A DNA stretch of 64,000 bases, taken from positions 8,815,340 through 8,879,339 of the forward strand of contig NC_135183.1 of NCBI RefSeq assembly GCF_041146795.1, written 5' to 3'. This document shows, piece by piece, positions 1-12,348 of this stretch (positions are counted from its first letter, which is position 1; each line of letters starts with the position of its first letter). Position numbers and translations under genes: made by a program. The notes below the pieces were generated by a model. That model did no database searches and had not been told where the DNA came from. It saw nothing but the letters and a program-made list of their open reading frames with translations. This DNA is from Maylandia zebra. Taxonomy: Eukaryota > Chordata > Actinopteri > Cichliformes > Cichlidae.

Positions 1-2382
1 GCTTTTACAGCTGAAGAAGGAAACAATCCCGCTGTGAACAAAGGCTCAGCTGGTTGGGTATGCTGCTTACACACTTCATAAAAACCCTGATAAAAACAGA
101 CTTTAAAGGGAACCCCATTGCTTTATTTTCTTTGTGTGTGTGTGTTTATTCGGTCTCACCAGTATTAAAAGAAGCTGAGGTGTTGTGGATGAAGTTCTTG
201 CATTTGTCTGACATGGGCGTTACATACACCTTGTATTCCTGGCCACAGCTCAGTTCTTTAATTGGACAGTTGGTGCTTTGGCTGGTGCATTCCAGCTGTG
301 TGCCATTACTGCCAACTGCCACGGCCCTGTAGGACGTGGCCCCCGAAGCAGCCGGCCAAGACACGGTGACAGAGTTAGTGGTACAGCTGTAGTCCACTGA
401 TACTGATGAAACAGGTGTCAGCTCTGCAAGCAACGCATTAATATAATTTTATTTCAGAAAATTATATCATTTCACTGATGTTTGATGCTACATTGCCTCT
501 AATCTGTATTTGAAGGGAAACCTCATATCTAATAGTAGAGTGCTATAAAACCCAAATAATCTTCTCACATGTCTCTTTTCCCATCAGCCTCCACCTAACC
601 TAACAAATAGGTTTTCAGAACATCTGAATTGTCCTTGAGGATCATATTCTAAGTGTCTGAAAGGGACGCTTCAGAGAGAATGGCTGACCTAGATCCTAAT
701 CACCAAGTTATTGATATTGTGTGGCTCTGCAGACTCACTGTTGGTGGTGTATGTGTAGTCCGTGGGCTCGCTCGGCACCAAGAACATGCTGTATGAGAAC
801 ACTGATATCAGATAGGTGGAGCATGGGAGGATGCCTTGAACATCCAGCTTGGTGTCTGAGACATTGTATGAAGAGGGTTGACTGCTGGGATCATCTAGGT
901 TGCGAATCCTGACATGGTATAAAAGGACCCTATTCACAGGCTCCCACGTTATTCTTGCCGTAACCTGGTTAGTCTGTGTTGCAGTAATACCGACTGGAGG
1001 CTGCACCACTGAAAGAGAGTGGGATTTATTCAGATATGAATACTCTTAAATAGTTGACACAAATCAGTGAAATACTTTTTCTACACAAGTTTCTAATTCT
1101 TAGAGACCTTTGATTAAAAAGGGTCAAGCTACCATTTATAAATGCATAGCTTTAATGTAATTTTTCACTTTCTATGCATTTATTTTGGAATATCTGCTCC
1201 TGTCCCCCTGAAAAAGTCATGAGATTTCTTTGAACGTTCTCTTTTTTAAATTTACCAAACATTTGCAAGAGTTACCTGTTTTTCAGAGAGCGACTATAAA
1301 ATACCCATCCACCCTAAAACACTTCTACATTCTAATTGAAGTTGGTCACTTACAGGTTGTGATGGTCTTCACTTTGCTTCTGCTTCCCAGGCCTGCCTGG
1401 TTAACTGTGTAGACATAGCAGTCATAGTTGGAGGAATGCTGCAGGTTTCTTACCACAGCTGTGGTGTTGGTGTATGTAAAGTTCATCACGGTTCCAGTGG
1501 TCTGAGAGTACACCTCTAGATAGTATTTCTGTGCTGAAGGCACTGTTGTCCATGTTACTTTGATTGAAGTACTTGATAGTGCTTGCCCTTCAACTATCTG
1601 TGATGTGTCAGGGACTGGTGGGAAAGAGCAGGCGAGACTATTTCACATAAACTGCTAAAGGAAGTCAACATAAAAAATGACAGTATTCTCAATCATGATC
1701 AATCAGTGTTGTTGTAAAAATGTTGGACTTACCTGTGGAAGCCAGAGTGGAATTAACACACGCCACACTGAAGAAGACAAAAGCTTTGACAGTCACATTA
1801 TAATCAGTTCCTGGTTTTAGACCAAAGATGTTCCTCTCAGTCTGGGATCCGGATATGGACGCTATAATTGGTGCAGACTGTGGAGAGTTTTTCTCCCGAA
1901 GGTCCAAAACATAGTTTGTTGTTCCAGGATATTCCTTCCATTTTACCAAAATTGATGAGGCACTTGATGGACTTGCTGACACGATGTTGCATCCTGAAAG
2001 AAATGGAAATGCACTGCAATAAACTTTGACATTAAAGGTTGCACAGCAACAAATAATACAGCCACATATATGTCACACTGAACAGAAGCCAGTGTGACAT
2101 CTTGAGCTTTAATGATATTTTCTATTCTATTATAGTCTAGTCATTATCATGGTCATAAGTTTAAAAATGACCAAATTATGCTAATACATAGCTCTTTTGA
2201 CCTGCATAGTCACGCAAATGTCTCCATTTTCTTACCTTCTGCAATGTGAAGTATCTGTAAATAAAAACAATGAAAAATCATACAACTGTTTCAGTTTTAT
2301 AGATTTTAACATAAAAAGTTATATTTAGCCGAGTTAGACTTACCAAAGCTAAAGAAAAGCATATGGCTCCCAACAATCCCAT
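1..2382 (-). CDS. fndc7: Fibronectin type III domain protein, fndc7-like copy A (3' part off window)
   Basis: Predicted secreted or surface protein built of tandem FN3 domains; the function of the FNDC7 family is poorly known. Coding exons on the minus strand: 2344-2382 (signal peptide start MGLLGAICFSLAL), 2236-2254 (19-bp micro-exon), 1733-1993, 1354-1614, 739-1008, 160-423, and the first bases of a further exon at 10-1, where an acceptor CAG is seen. Each large exon is 261-270 bp, has phase 1 at both ends and encodes one FN3 domain, with core Trp and Tyr positions such as ILVKWKEY and GTDYNVTVKAF. All junctions are GT-AG. The 3' end lies beyond the window. The first three exons and the promoter closely match copy B at 9,046-9,663. 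Domain and exon structure are clear; the name rests on the FN3 array and its neighbour stxbp3. Confidence 0.85.
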
Positions 2383-2560
2383 CTTTGACAATGAGAGCGG
2401 GATTAAAATTACTTTACTATACAAGGGAGTCAAATGCAAAAGGTGTGCTGGATTCTTTTGAGCTTTAACTCAGTATGCCTGAGAACCAATCAGTATTCCT
2501 CAAATAGAGGACAGGCTGTCCCTCCAACAGCCCCAGGCAGCATAAGCTGCCCTGGGAACA
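2383..2560 (-). promoter_or_regulatory. Putative promoter of fndc7-like copy A, duplicated at copy B
   Basis: The block just upstream of the ATG matches 9,664-9,850 upstream of copy B at most positions. On the minus strand it carries a TATA-like CTTGTATAGTAAAG about 40 bp from the ATG and an inverted CCAAT motif (GAACCAATCAG on the plus strand, near 2,482). Conservation of the block between copies suggests that the whole 5' regulatory region was duplicated. Confidence 0.5.
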
Positions 2561-4131
2561 CAGCATGAGGGAGGGATGGAGGGCGGGATGGATAAATGGA
2601 TGAGAGTTTACCTGAAATGAGGATGACAGGAAGGTCATCACCCTCTCTCACTTCCTCTCTCTTTTTTCCTCTTATTCAGTCTATCAGCAGCCATAACCTC
2701 GATCCAGGCATTTTCCTTGCTGTCTATTTGTAGTATCTATTATGTTGTGTTTATTATTTGCAATATCAAACAGTCTTTTTGTTGTTCAAAGTCATTGATA
2801 AGAATTCATTTATTGTATGACATTGTGGCAAGTCTTCTGTTTTTTAAACTACAGAAAACAAAAGATTAGTTTTAGGATCTCTCAGTTCAGCCGTGTTTAT
2901 TAAATCACAAGAGAAAAAATATTAATTCATCCACATAAGTCATATGTCACATGTTAACACAGCATTGTCGTACCTAATATTTGGAGCCGTAGTTTGCGAC
3001 ATAATGTTACTGACCTATTAAGCCTTACTGCTCATTAACCCAAGCATGATTGATTCATTTGTTCAGTTGTTTTTTTTCTTTTCTGTCGAAGTAACTGAAT
3101 GTTTACACATCGTTATTCATTTAGTGGTTTCTTTTTCTTCAAGAAACAATACATGAGAGCGCGGTAAATGACCTGAACTTGGGAGGGGCTGCTGAAGCAA
3201 AGAAAAGAAATGCACCTGAAACTAAAGTCAGGAATGTAAACTTGTAAACTGGGACTTCATCTAGATGGGATGAACTTCCTAACGCACAGAGATTTACTAA
3301 CTTGAGTAATTCATAAACTGAATTTTTGCAGGTGTTTAGTACAAACAAAAAGTGAAGCTGATTTCTTCCTAGATATCTTAATCCCAGAGCTGACATTATG
3401 TAGGCTACATGCTGGGCTGAAAAAGATCTTTGTCACACTTGAATAAAGGCCTATGGTTCCTCCTCGTGTATTACAAAAAAGGAAGTCAGTGTGAAAATGG
3501 ATATGGGCTAGAATACTGTGAGGAAACTTTAGATGTTCTTAGGCAAAAGAGCAATTATGAACAAATGATGTGAACATCTTGATATTTTAGCTGTGATATT
3601 GTCCTGAGGAATACAATATTACAGGTCGGTGTTAAGGATCCTGTGTTGCAACTTCCCAAAAATCGGCCTCCATAAAATGACATTACAACACAGAAGGGTT
3701 GGGTTGTTTCTGCCTCTGGCTTCTCACCAAGCGGTGATCTCCAGTGGTTAAAAATGAATCCATTGACCAGATAACAAAAACTGCAGATCCTTGAATGGCC
3801 ACTTCAGTTTAAAAGCAAGTCAATGCTAATTCACGCCCATGTTAAAATGCACAACTTTAGAACAGAAATAAACATGTTTACAGCCTGATGCTGGAAATGT
3901 TTTTTCTCTTCACTCCAAAACAGTAGCCCACAAAGCAACTTCTGACATCACAACAGCTACGCTCATCTTTATATAAAGTTGGCTTTACACTGTAAGGAAC
4001 CTAGAGGTGAATTAATGACAGCTGCATTCAAATCAGCGACAATATTATGCATGAAAGCTGCTTGGTAGAATACATATATTCAATCTCTGATTTCCCTAGG
4101 GCGTCTCAAAGTTAGGTGCTTGCTCTTTTGG
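2561..4131. other. Intergenic, no gene recognised
   Basis: AT-rich sequence between copies A and B of the fndc7 array. I see no FN3 exon, no convincing ORF and no recognisable repeat here. Confidence 0.5.
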
Positions 4132-4693
4132 TGTCACGGTTCTGGGTCCGTTGGACCCAGTATTTTGAGTTTATGATGTTTTGGTTTAATTTTGCATCAT
4201 GGATTGTTTTCTTGTTCTCTTGTTGTGGTCGTGATGATTATTATTAGAGTTTCATATTTCTGTTATCCATGTTTTAGGAATTGTGGTTTCATGTATAGTT
4301 CAGTTCCATGTGTCATTTTCTGTCTCTCTGTGTTGAGTCCGTGTCTCTGAGTTGTAATTCATGTTTCCTGTTTTATTGTGAAAGTCTTTGTCTTATGTTA
4401 GTGTGTGCGGCTTTGTTCCCCCTGTCTCGTTAGCCCTGATCTCTCCCAGCTGTGTCTCCCTCCTGTTGCCGATTCCCCCGTTACTACCCTGTGTATATAA
4501 GCCCTGTGTTTTCCCATGCTCGGTGTTGCGTCGTACCCTCAGATCCTGCCTGTGTGGTCCAGTTAGTCTGTTCATGTCTGGTTTCTGTTTTATTGGTGCC
4601 AGCAATAAAGCTGTGGTTTTGAGTTTCAAGTTAGTGTTTGAGTTCTGCACTTGGATCCACATTCTCCACCTGCCCGCACACAGAGCCCTGACA
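4132..4693 (+). mobile_element. Solo LTR of an LTR retrotransposon
   Basis: A 562-bp unit begins TGTCACGG and ends CCCTGACA (TG...CA termini). It is flanked on both sides by the identical 5-bp duplication TTTGG (4127-4131 and 4694-4698). A TATA-like TGTATATAAG near 4,492 and a polyadenylation signal AATAAA near 4,604 are ordered as in an LTR read on the plus strand. No internal coding region adjoins it, so it is best read as a solo LTR left by recombination. Family is probably Gypsy-like or retrovirus-like; the LTR alone does not decide. The perfect target duplication suggests a fairly recent insertion. Confidence 0.75.
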
Positions 4694-4698
4694 TTTGG

Positions 4699-7600
4699 TG
4701 GGCATAGGTCTCCTGCAGGGAGGGTGAATGACCAGAGTAAAAACATGAAATGGTAAATGGTAAACCCCAACATTTTATTGCAGTTTAGCTAACATTTTTA
4801 AAACACACATTATGTGAAAAATGGAAAACTTTTTTCAGACAGACATTTTATTTTCTCTGTTTCTACAAATCTGAAGGCCACTGCTTCTTCTGCAGAAAAT
4901 AACAGTATTTCTTTACAATATAAAACACTTTCATGAGCAGTAGTGTACAAAACACTGTAGTTTTACTGTGAATGTAATGGTTTATAGGAGCACTTTGCAG
5001 TTTTCCAACCTCACTTTTTATGGTTACACAAATAAGCAGCCACCTATCTGGTGAAGTGAGTCATATTAAAATGAGACATTGCTTTGTTGAAAGAAGTATA
5101 AGTGAAAATGGTGCAGATGATGTTGAAGGAAATGCTGCTTTTAATCAAGTAATATTAGAGTTTAAGGTAGTCATCATCATCATCTATTCAGTATAACATA
5201 CAGTGTACCCTAGACAATATAATAGTGGTTATATTAGTGATGTTATGCACATGCTAAAATAAAAATATATAGAAAAAATTCACACTGATTTCAGTTAGTG
5301 CGTAATTGCATTTTTTCATAATTTATCGTGTTATATCTGTATGATGGTGATAACAATAATAATAATGAATTATTATGTTAATCAATAACAGTTCATTTTT
5401 CTTTCACGTCAGGTTCTTATGCTCACTGCTAGGTGTTAACATGTCATCCCAGCACCTTAACCAACTCATGTTTAAATAATAATCACATTTCTTTACATTT
5501 TTGTCAAGCATAATGTCTAAAACAAGAACATAAGAACATGTTGACAAGAAATTAACCATAACTATGTGCATACTGGAGAAATGCTGTGAATCAAAAGAAG
5601 AAACTTAGAATAATGCATTTAAAATTCTCATCACTGAAGGATTTGAGTTAGAGTAGAGTTCAAGTATTTTCTGCAAAATAAGTGATCAAAGCTGTTGACT
5701 TTTTGTAATAAATAAAGAAATAATCTTGATAAATACAACCTGTAAGGATGAAATGTAATTATTTGTAAATTGCACAATGGAAGGGACATAGCAGAAGAAG
5801 CTATAGAACCACTGCCCTACTATGATAAAGGCCATTGTTCAGACATCTGTTGGAAGTTTCACAGCATTATGGAAATATGTTTTTCAGTCTGGTACTTTCT
5901 CCAGGTATTCATCCACAGTTTAATTACACTGCACCTAATACAGGAAATGGCACAGTTTGGCACAAAGTAAGACACAAAGGCATACTTTAATGAACAATAT
6001 AGAAGAGAGAGGCATACTTTTCCACACCCAAAATGTAGTTCTTTCTGATGTGGAAGTTAGATGAAAAGTTGTTGTAATCATTGACACCACTTTTACTTTA
6101 CTAACAGAATAAACTCAAATGTTAAGTACATCCATACGCGAAAATAAAAGAAGTTCCTAAATAGGTTCTGGGATGCTTTTTAAGAAGGTTGCCACGTGGC
6201 AGGATTTGTTTCTAGAAAGACTTTGGTTGCAGTTGAGCAGAATTGAAAGTGAAGATGGTCTTTAGCAACAGTTGCCAAGTTTTAGCTTTATACTGACAAA
6301 GGGTTGGAAAACTGCCACGGTGGCTCGTGTAACAACTGCTTCCATACATCGTGGAAAACTGCTTGTTAAATTCACAAAGAGCAGTAAATGTCAAAGCCAC
6401 AGAAGCAGCACAGGTCAGCTGAGCAACGCCTATAAACGGAGAAGAATCTACAGGAGCTCACAAATGTAATGATTACTTGAATGATTCCTGAGTAATTTCC
6501 TGTTTGCAGCCCTGCACTGGAACTCAGGGTTCCCCTGACTACTAAATGTCTCTTTAACCTCATGAGACATAATCTGATGAAATGTTATACTGTGACAAAA
6601 TATGGTTTCACGGTCATCATCACGGCATGAAGTTAGCCTAGGTTGAGAAAGCCTCAACAGGTTTGAGGACACACAGAAAAAAATTTCCCTTCATGTTTTG
6701 AGTGCTTTGAGAAATGAATGTTAATGTGGTGGGTTTTTTTATTATGTGCGTGCTTCTTGCAAGGAAATTATACATCTCAATTTGGTGTTTGTTACACAAG
6801 CTGCGAAGATCTAGATGTCTCGACAAAATGCCTTTTGCCAGAGTCATGGCTCATGTTTTACTATTCAATGCCAACTATTCCCTACAGAGAGTTACAGTTT
6901 CCTTACTGATAACCAGCACTGTTCACAGTACGCTGAACATAATACCAGAGCCATTTGTGATTTCAAAGACTTCAGCCAAGTGAAACTTGCACTATGAAAA
7001 AGTCCATGGCAACCAATGTTTCTGGGAGGAGCGCCGTGCAAAGCTGCAGAGGTGCAGCTCCCATATGGAAAAGATATATATAAATCTTATAAAGTTTGTA
7101 TCTGTCTTGTGTGAAACTTGTATGAAAAGCATAAAGGGTGAAAACAGATATAAGATCCCTTGAATAATTATATAATGAAACTTGTATGTTTTGGATACTT
7201 ACTAAAAAAAAATATGAAAGTAATGAGAAAGTGGCCACTTTCATGAGTAAATCATATAAGTTTTTACTATTTCTTTTCCATATGGGCTGTCTCATGTAAA
7301 GGCACGTTGTAGGGTGTTTAATTAATCTGAGCTCTCTTCTCTGTGTGTTCTTCTGCGATACTGGTGATTAAAAATATGTGAACACCATAATATTGAACTG
7401 CAGCAATGAATTTCTTCTAACTCACTGTAATTGTGGGTTTAACATCAAATATAGCTTCCCTCATTGTTAAAGTCAGTCTGCATACTGATGACGTTCAGCT
7501 TTACATTTCAGGTAATTGCATCTCTGCTGGAAACAAAAATCTTTAACAGAAATAAGAGATGTTCTAATAATGAGTAATTTTCCAATCATTGGTATTTGGT

Positions 7601-9000
7601 AGAAAGAAGGAATGATGTGTATTAACAAATGAGAGGTAATCATTTTGGCTTCCAGTTTGAGTGAATATGGTACTGAGTAAAGGTGTTTTGCATTGATAAC
7701 CAACAGCATGAATATCAGTTTTGTTAAAGAACTTTAATTCAGTTTTATTAGAACTAGATTCACTATTGACATGGAATAAATAGAATACAACATGTTGTCA
7801 CTGAGAAGATATTTCTTGCATAATTATTACCATAGAATTACACAAGAACTAATTATTTACTCTCAAATGCAAATTGATGCTGGAAACCACCTATCTGCAG
7901 TAGGCTCATTTTTACACACATGCTGCACAAAATTAAAATTTAATTCTCATAATCATAAATAGCACAAAGAGAATTTAAAGCAAACAGGCAGATCAGGAAA
8001 AGATTCACAGAGCGGTGTCTTCATTAGCACTTCATCACCAACATGCCTCCTGCCTGGGTTTAAACTTTAAAAAAGAGAAGAGGTCTCTCCCATGTTCACA
8101 AGCAGCTGCTACAGCAGGTAGCTACACCTGTGTGGTTACGCAGATTTTTCCACCACATGCCCTTTCTGATATATTTTGAGCAGAACACACAGAAAGAACT
8201 GCTGTTACACTTGTTTTTTCATTCAACACATGAAAATCATTTAACAAAACCATTTCTCATTTTCTTGCTCCATGACTGATTCCTGGTTGACATTTGTTCC
8301 TTTAGGAGCACGACTTTCTTCCTGTGGTGTATTAGCGTATGATGAATATGTTGTGTAATATCTTCTGTGGAAGCAAAACATCAAGACACATCAACATTGT
8401 ATTCAGTTTGCGGTATTTTTATTTTTTTTTGTTTCTTTATTGTAAGTCACTCATGTGCACATATAGGTACACATGTCAGTGTGGCCAACACAGAATTACA
8501 AACTGTGTTTCATCGTTGTGCAAAGAAAAATGACAAAACAAAACATAGCAGAAATTTGCAGATACTAGCTAAAATCATTTGCCATATTTTTAAAACTTAC
8601 ATTTAAAAAAGCACAAAGGAATTACAGAGTCTCTATCTTCACCAAATGGGTTTTTTTTTTTCTGTTTATTCAAGCACAAAGCTACATGTCAGATATAATA
8701 CATTCACTTACCATGTGCTTTTCTTTTCTTTAAATCACTGCGGAGGAGAAGAGTGAAGTGATTTAGAAAATAATACCATAATGCTATTAAAGTGTGATTT
8801 TAATAATTTCCCTTAAGGGTGCTAAGTAGTGTTGATCTGTATTAAGTCTGTGCATAATAGCACCGTTCTAGCATAAAGGGACAACTGGCTTTTCTTTTAT
8901 GAGGTATTCTTTTATGAATAGCTTTTTGGTCACTGAAGTTATTTATCAGCTCATTGTGGATGTATTTGATGTGTTTATAAATACTGCAGTTTTACGTGAA
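4699..9000. other. Long intergenic stretch, no gene recognised
   Basis: About 4.3 kb of AT-rich sequence with only short chance ORFs. Expected downstream FN3 exons of copy B were looked for on the minus strand and not found. Apart from short homopolymers I see no structure. Confidence 0.5.
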
Positions 9001-9045
9001 TTTATGCATGTGGGCACTGACCCCTGATAAAAATGTTGAACTTAC

Positions 9046-9663
9046 CTGTGGAAGCCAGGGTTGAATTCACACACGCCACACTGAAGAAGACAAAAGCTTT
9101 GACAGTCACATTATACTCAGTTCCTGGTTTTAGACCATAGACGTTCCTTTCAGTCTGGTGTCCGAATATGGGCGCTGTAATCGGTGCAGACTGCGGAGAG
9201 TTTTTCTCTCGAAGCTCCAAAATATAACTGGTCGCTCCAGCGTGCTTTTCCCATTTTACTAGAATTGATGATGCATTTGAGGCACTTGCTGACAAGATTT
9301 TGCACCCTGGAATAAATGGAAGCACATGCAGTAAGCTTTGTTATTAAAGGTTGTACAGGAGCAAATAATGCAGCTATACACAAAAAAAAGTTTGTTATTA
9401 TTTGAATCCATCTGTAGTGCTTTTTTTTTCACAATCATGCCTTTGTATTTAAAAAATGGATAGATTATTTAAATGACATTTTTTTCATTTTCTTACCTTC
9501 TGCACCTTCATGTGTCTGCAAATAAAAACAATAGAACATTATTTTTCTTTGGTTATTGATAAATATTGATCATTTGATAAATTTCAACAAGTTTAAAAGT
9601 TGTATTTACCTGAGTTAGAGTTATCAAAGCTAAAGAAAAGCCTATGGCTCCCAACAACCCCAT
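9046..9663 (-). pseudogene. Short fndc7-like copy B: signal peptide, micro-exon and one FN3 exon
   Basis: Three exons are intact: 9610-9663 (signal peptide MGLLGAIGFSLALITLTQ), 9497-9515 (19-bp micro-exon) and 9046-9306 (one FN3 domain, residues GLKPGTEYNVTVKAF near its end). Splice sites and phases are good and there are no stops. The FN3 exon is very close to the first FN3 exon of copy A, and the promoter is duplicated too. No further FN3 exon is seen in the next 6.6 kb downstream. Reading past the donor gives a stop after about 11 codons. It could be a truncated duplicate, a gene for a small secreted single-FN3 protein, or an alternative first module spliced into copy A. A candidate acceptor near 8,739 (CTCCTCCGCAG on the minus strand) would lead to an immediate stop. 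Confidence 0.6.
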
Positions 9664-9850
9664 CTTTAACAATGAGAGCGGGATTAAAATTAGTTTACTA
9701 TATAAGGGAGTCAAATACAAAACGTTTGCTGGATTCTTTTAAGCTTTGGTTCACTCAACCTGAGAACCAATCAGTATTCCCTAAATGGGGGCAGGCTGCC
9801 CCTCCAGCAGCCCCAGGCAACCAGAGATGCCCTGAATCAACAAAAAGAGG
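9664..9850 (-). promoter_or_regulatory. Putative promoter of fndc7-like copy B
   Basis: Minus-strand CTCCCTTATATAGTAAAC gives a TATA-like box about 35-45 bp before the ATG, and an inverted CCAAT box (ACCAATCAG on the plus strand) lies near 9,763. The block is a diverged duplicate of 2,383-2,560. Confidence 0.5.
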
Positions 9851-12348
9851 GATGGAGGGAAGTTTTCTCTGTTTTCAATGTAAAACGTGGCAGCAGTTTT
9901 TCAGCAGGAATAATGTCTGGTGTTTGGGAACTATTTGTGTAATTTGAGACTTTGAAAACTTTTTTCAATGCATTATATAAAGCCAGTGTATCTTTCCCGG
10001 TATTACTGAGCTTGACCTAATAAAAAACCTCAAGGTTTGACATTTGAAACAGGTGGCAACTGGCAGAGCTGAAAAATGAAGCCAATGTGGGAGTGACACA
10101 AACTCTAGTTGTCTAGTTGAGGCTGGTTGCAAAAAAGGAAAGACCACAAACTCCTACATCACAAGGACATTCTGATTAATGTCTTTTATACTCTGAAGTT
10201 AAAAAACAATCCCTATATTTACAGCTACTGTATGTTATGTATGATTGTCCATTTATGTTTGACTCTCTGGAGATAGGGGAGTGTGAAAACCAAAAGATGT
10301 TACAGGCCAAATTTCTGATTTTAGAGACCTCTGTTTATGGGAGAGCTGGAGGCAGTGGCACAGAGCTCTGGGACCTCTTCATAAATTGCTTTCTCTGCAA
10401 CTTGGTTATCCGATTTTCTGGTTCACTTACAGTGTCAGAACTTTATAAATGTATTGATAAATATATCTATAACTTGTAACATTTTAGTCCAGTCTAACAT
10501 ATTACCTGCATGTAAGTCCAGACTTCAAACATGTCACCCAACGTGATCAGATTTGATTAAATTTCAAATGTAACACAAAGATGAAGATGATGCTGTTTGC
10601 CTTACCAAATATAACATTCTCATCAGAGAGCCAAGTGTTCACTGATGTGTAATCAGTTTGAAGAAAATACAGTTGATCTTGAAGAAGGGAAAGTTTCAGA
10701 AACAACAAAACAACTTCTAACAGAATTAACCCTTTAAAGCCAAATGCATCGTTGATACATGAGGTTATGAGTGTTTGAGACTTCTACATCATCAGTTTAA
10801 TGTATTGAAATTCACTTAAACAAGCTTTCTTGCCCATTCTCATGCTTGGTTTGAATGTCAGCAGGACATGCTGAATATAGTAACTGCTGCCATGTGACTG
10901 TTAAACAGATCTAACTAACAAAGCATTATCAGCATCCTGATTTACAGATCACATATCTACATCCAAAACAAAACACTATATGATGATGATGCTGGGAGTT
11001 CTTTATTACCAGGAATTTCCATCACTTTGAGACAATGACACGTACTGAAAGCAGTTCATTACATTCTAACAATATAAAACAGAGAACTGTTGTTTTAAAA
11101 GGGAAAAAAATCGTGTATTTAAAGATGAATATATCAGTTCGTGTTCCTTGATTGTCAGGAGGACAATGAGCTACACATTTATTGTGCTTCAGTCATCTCT
11201 ATGACAAATTTCTTGAACTGAAGAAGAAAAATCCATCATATGTAGTTTGAATTAGCTATTCAAGCATGGTAAATGTTTTACTATCAACTATCAATTGCAA
11301 TTTTTAACAGTTTAAAAAAAAAAATCTTTTTCCTATTAAATCCAGTAATTTGTGGTTAAAATTAATTTAGAATTTCCCCAATTTAACATAACTTTAGTTA
11401 CTTTAACTTTAATGTGTGATTTTCACAGATCACAGATTTGAATCTTAAATGTTGGAGCAGACTGTGGGTTTGCTTTCCTATGCCACATAAAAATCATCAA
11501 ACATTATACCAACATGTTTCATGGCTAAACATTTGTGGTTGTTTCTCTATATATTTATGAGGCTGGGATCATTCCGGTGAGGATGGGGGTGATGGATGAG
11601 GAAGAGGAGGATGAACATGTTTTCTGTCGAGGAAAAAGATCAAAACCCATGAAAACTGAATACTGACCTGCAATATTTGTGCTCATTGGTTTAATGTGCT
11701 CAAATCTGATGACAACAATGTCAAGTGTCGCTGTGTTTTTTGTAGCCAGAAGATAGACATTAATATACACAAGACGGTAGAGACAAAAGATGGTCAATTA
11801 TTTTAACTGTCATTAAAAATGTTATCATAGATTCAAGACATAGACCGTTCCACAGTTTAGCACCATAAAAACAGAAAGTGAACTCTGATACTTGTATGTG
11901 GCATTTATGGTACGTTTTTTTTTTAAAAAGGAGTGGTGCTGACAAAGTTTCAGATGGAAGACTTTTGAATCTTATCTTAATAATTTTCATCTTTTTATAT
12001 TTCATACCTTTTGTGTAGTTTTTTTTCTGCATGATACATGTGTAAAATTACAGAAAAGGTTCTGGGAACTCAAACATAACATCAAAACATCAAACTTAAT
12101 TCAGAGAAAATGTCCTTTTTTATTTTTTATTTTTACCCATATGTTGATCTATAACAGTTAGACTTTAGTGTAGTATAAATGTCTGTGGGTATCAGGGATC
12201 TTTATCACCAGGAAAAGCTAAAAATTCCTCCTTCAAATTTTCCAAAGCTGTCCAGTGCACCAGATTGAAGTCTTTACTGATTCGAGCCCTCGGGCTATAT
12301 TTTTGACACCACTGCTATAGCTTATATGCGCTCTCTTTAGCCAGCTGC
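9851..12348. other. Intergenic, no gene recognised
   Basis: AT-rich spacer between the 3' end of fndc7 copy C and the promoter of copy B. No exon, RNA gene or clear repeat was recognised. The longest ORFs (for example 11,760-12,032 minus) are low-complexity and look like chance. Confidence 0.5.

Noticed and set aside
4388-4773. 122-126-codon ORFs on both strands
   Set aside because: They fall within and just past the solo LTR and have no protein features.
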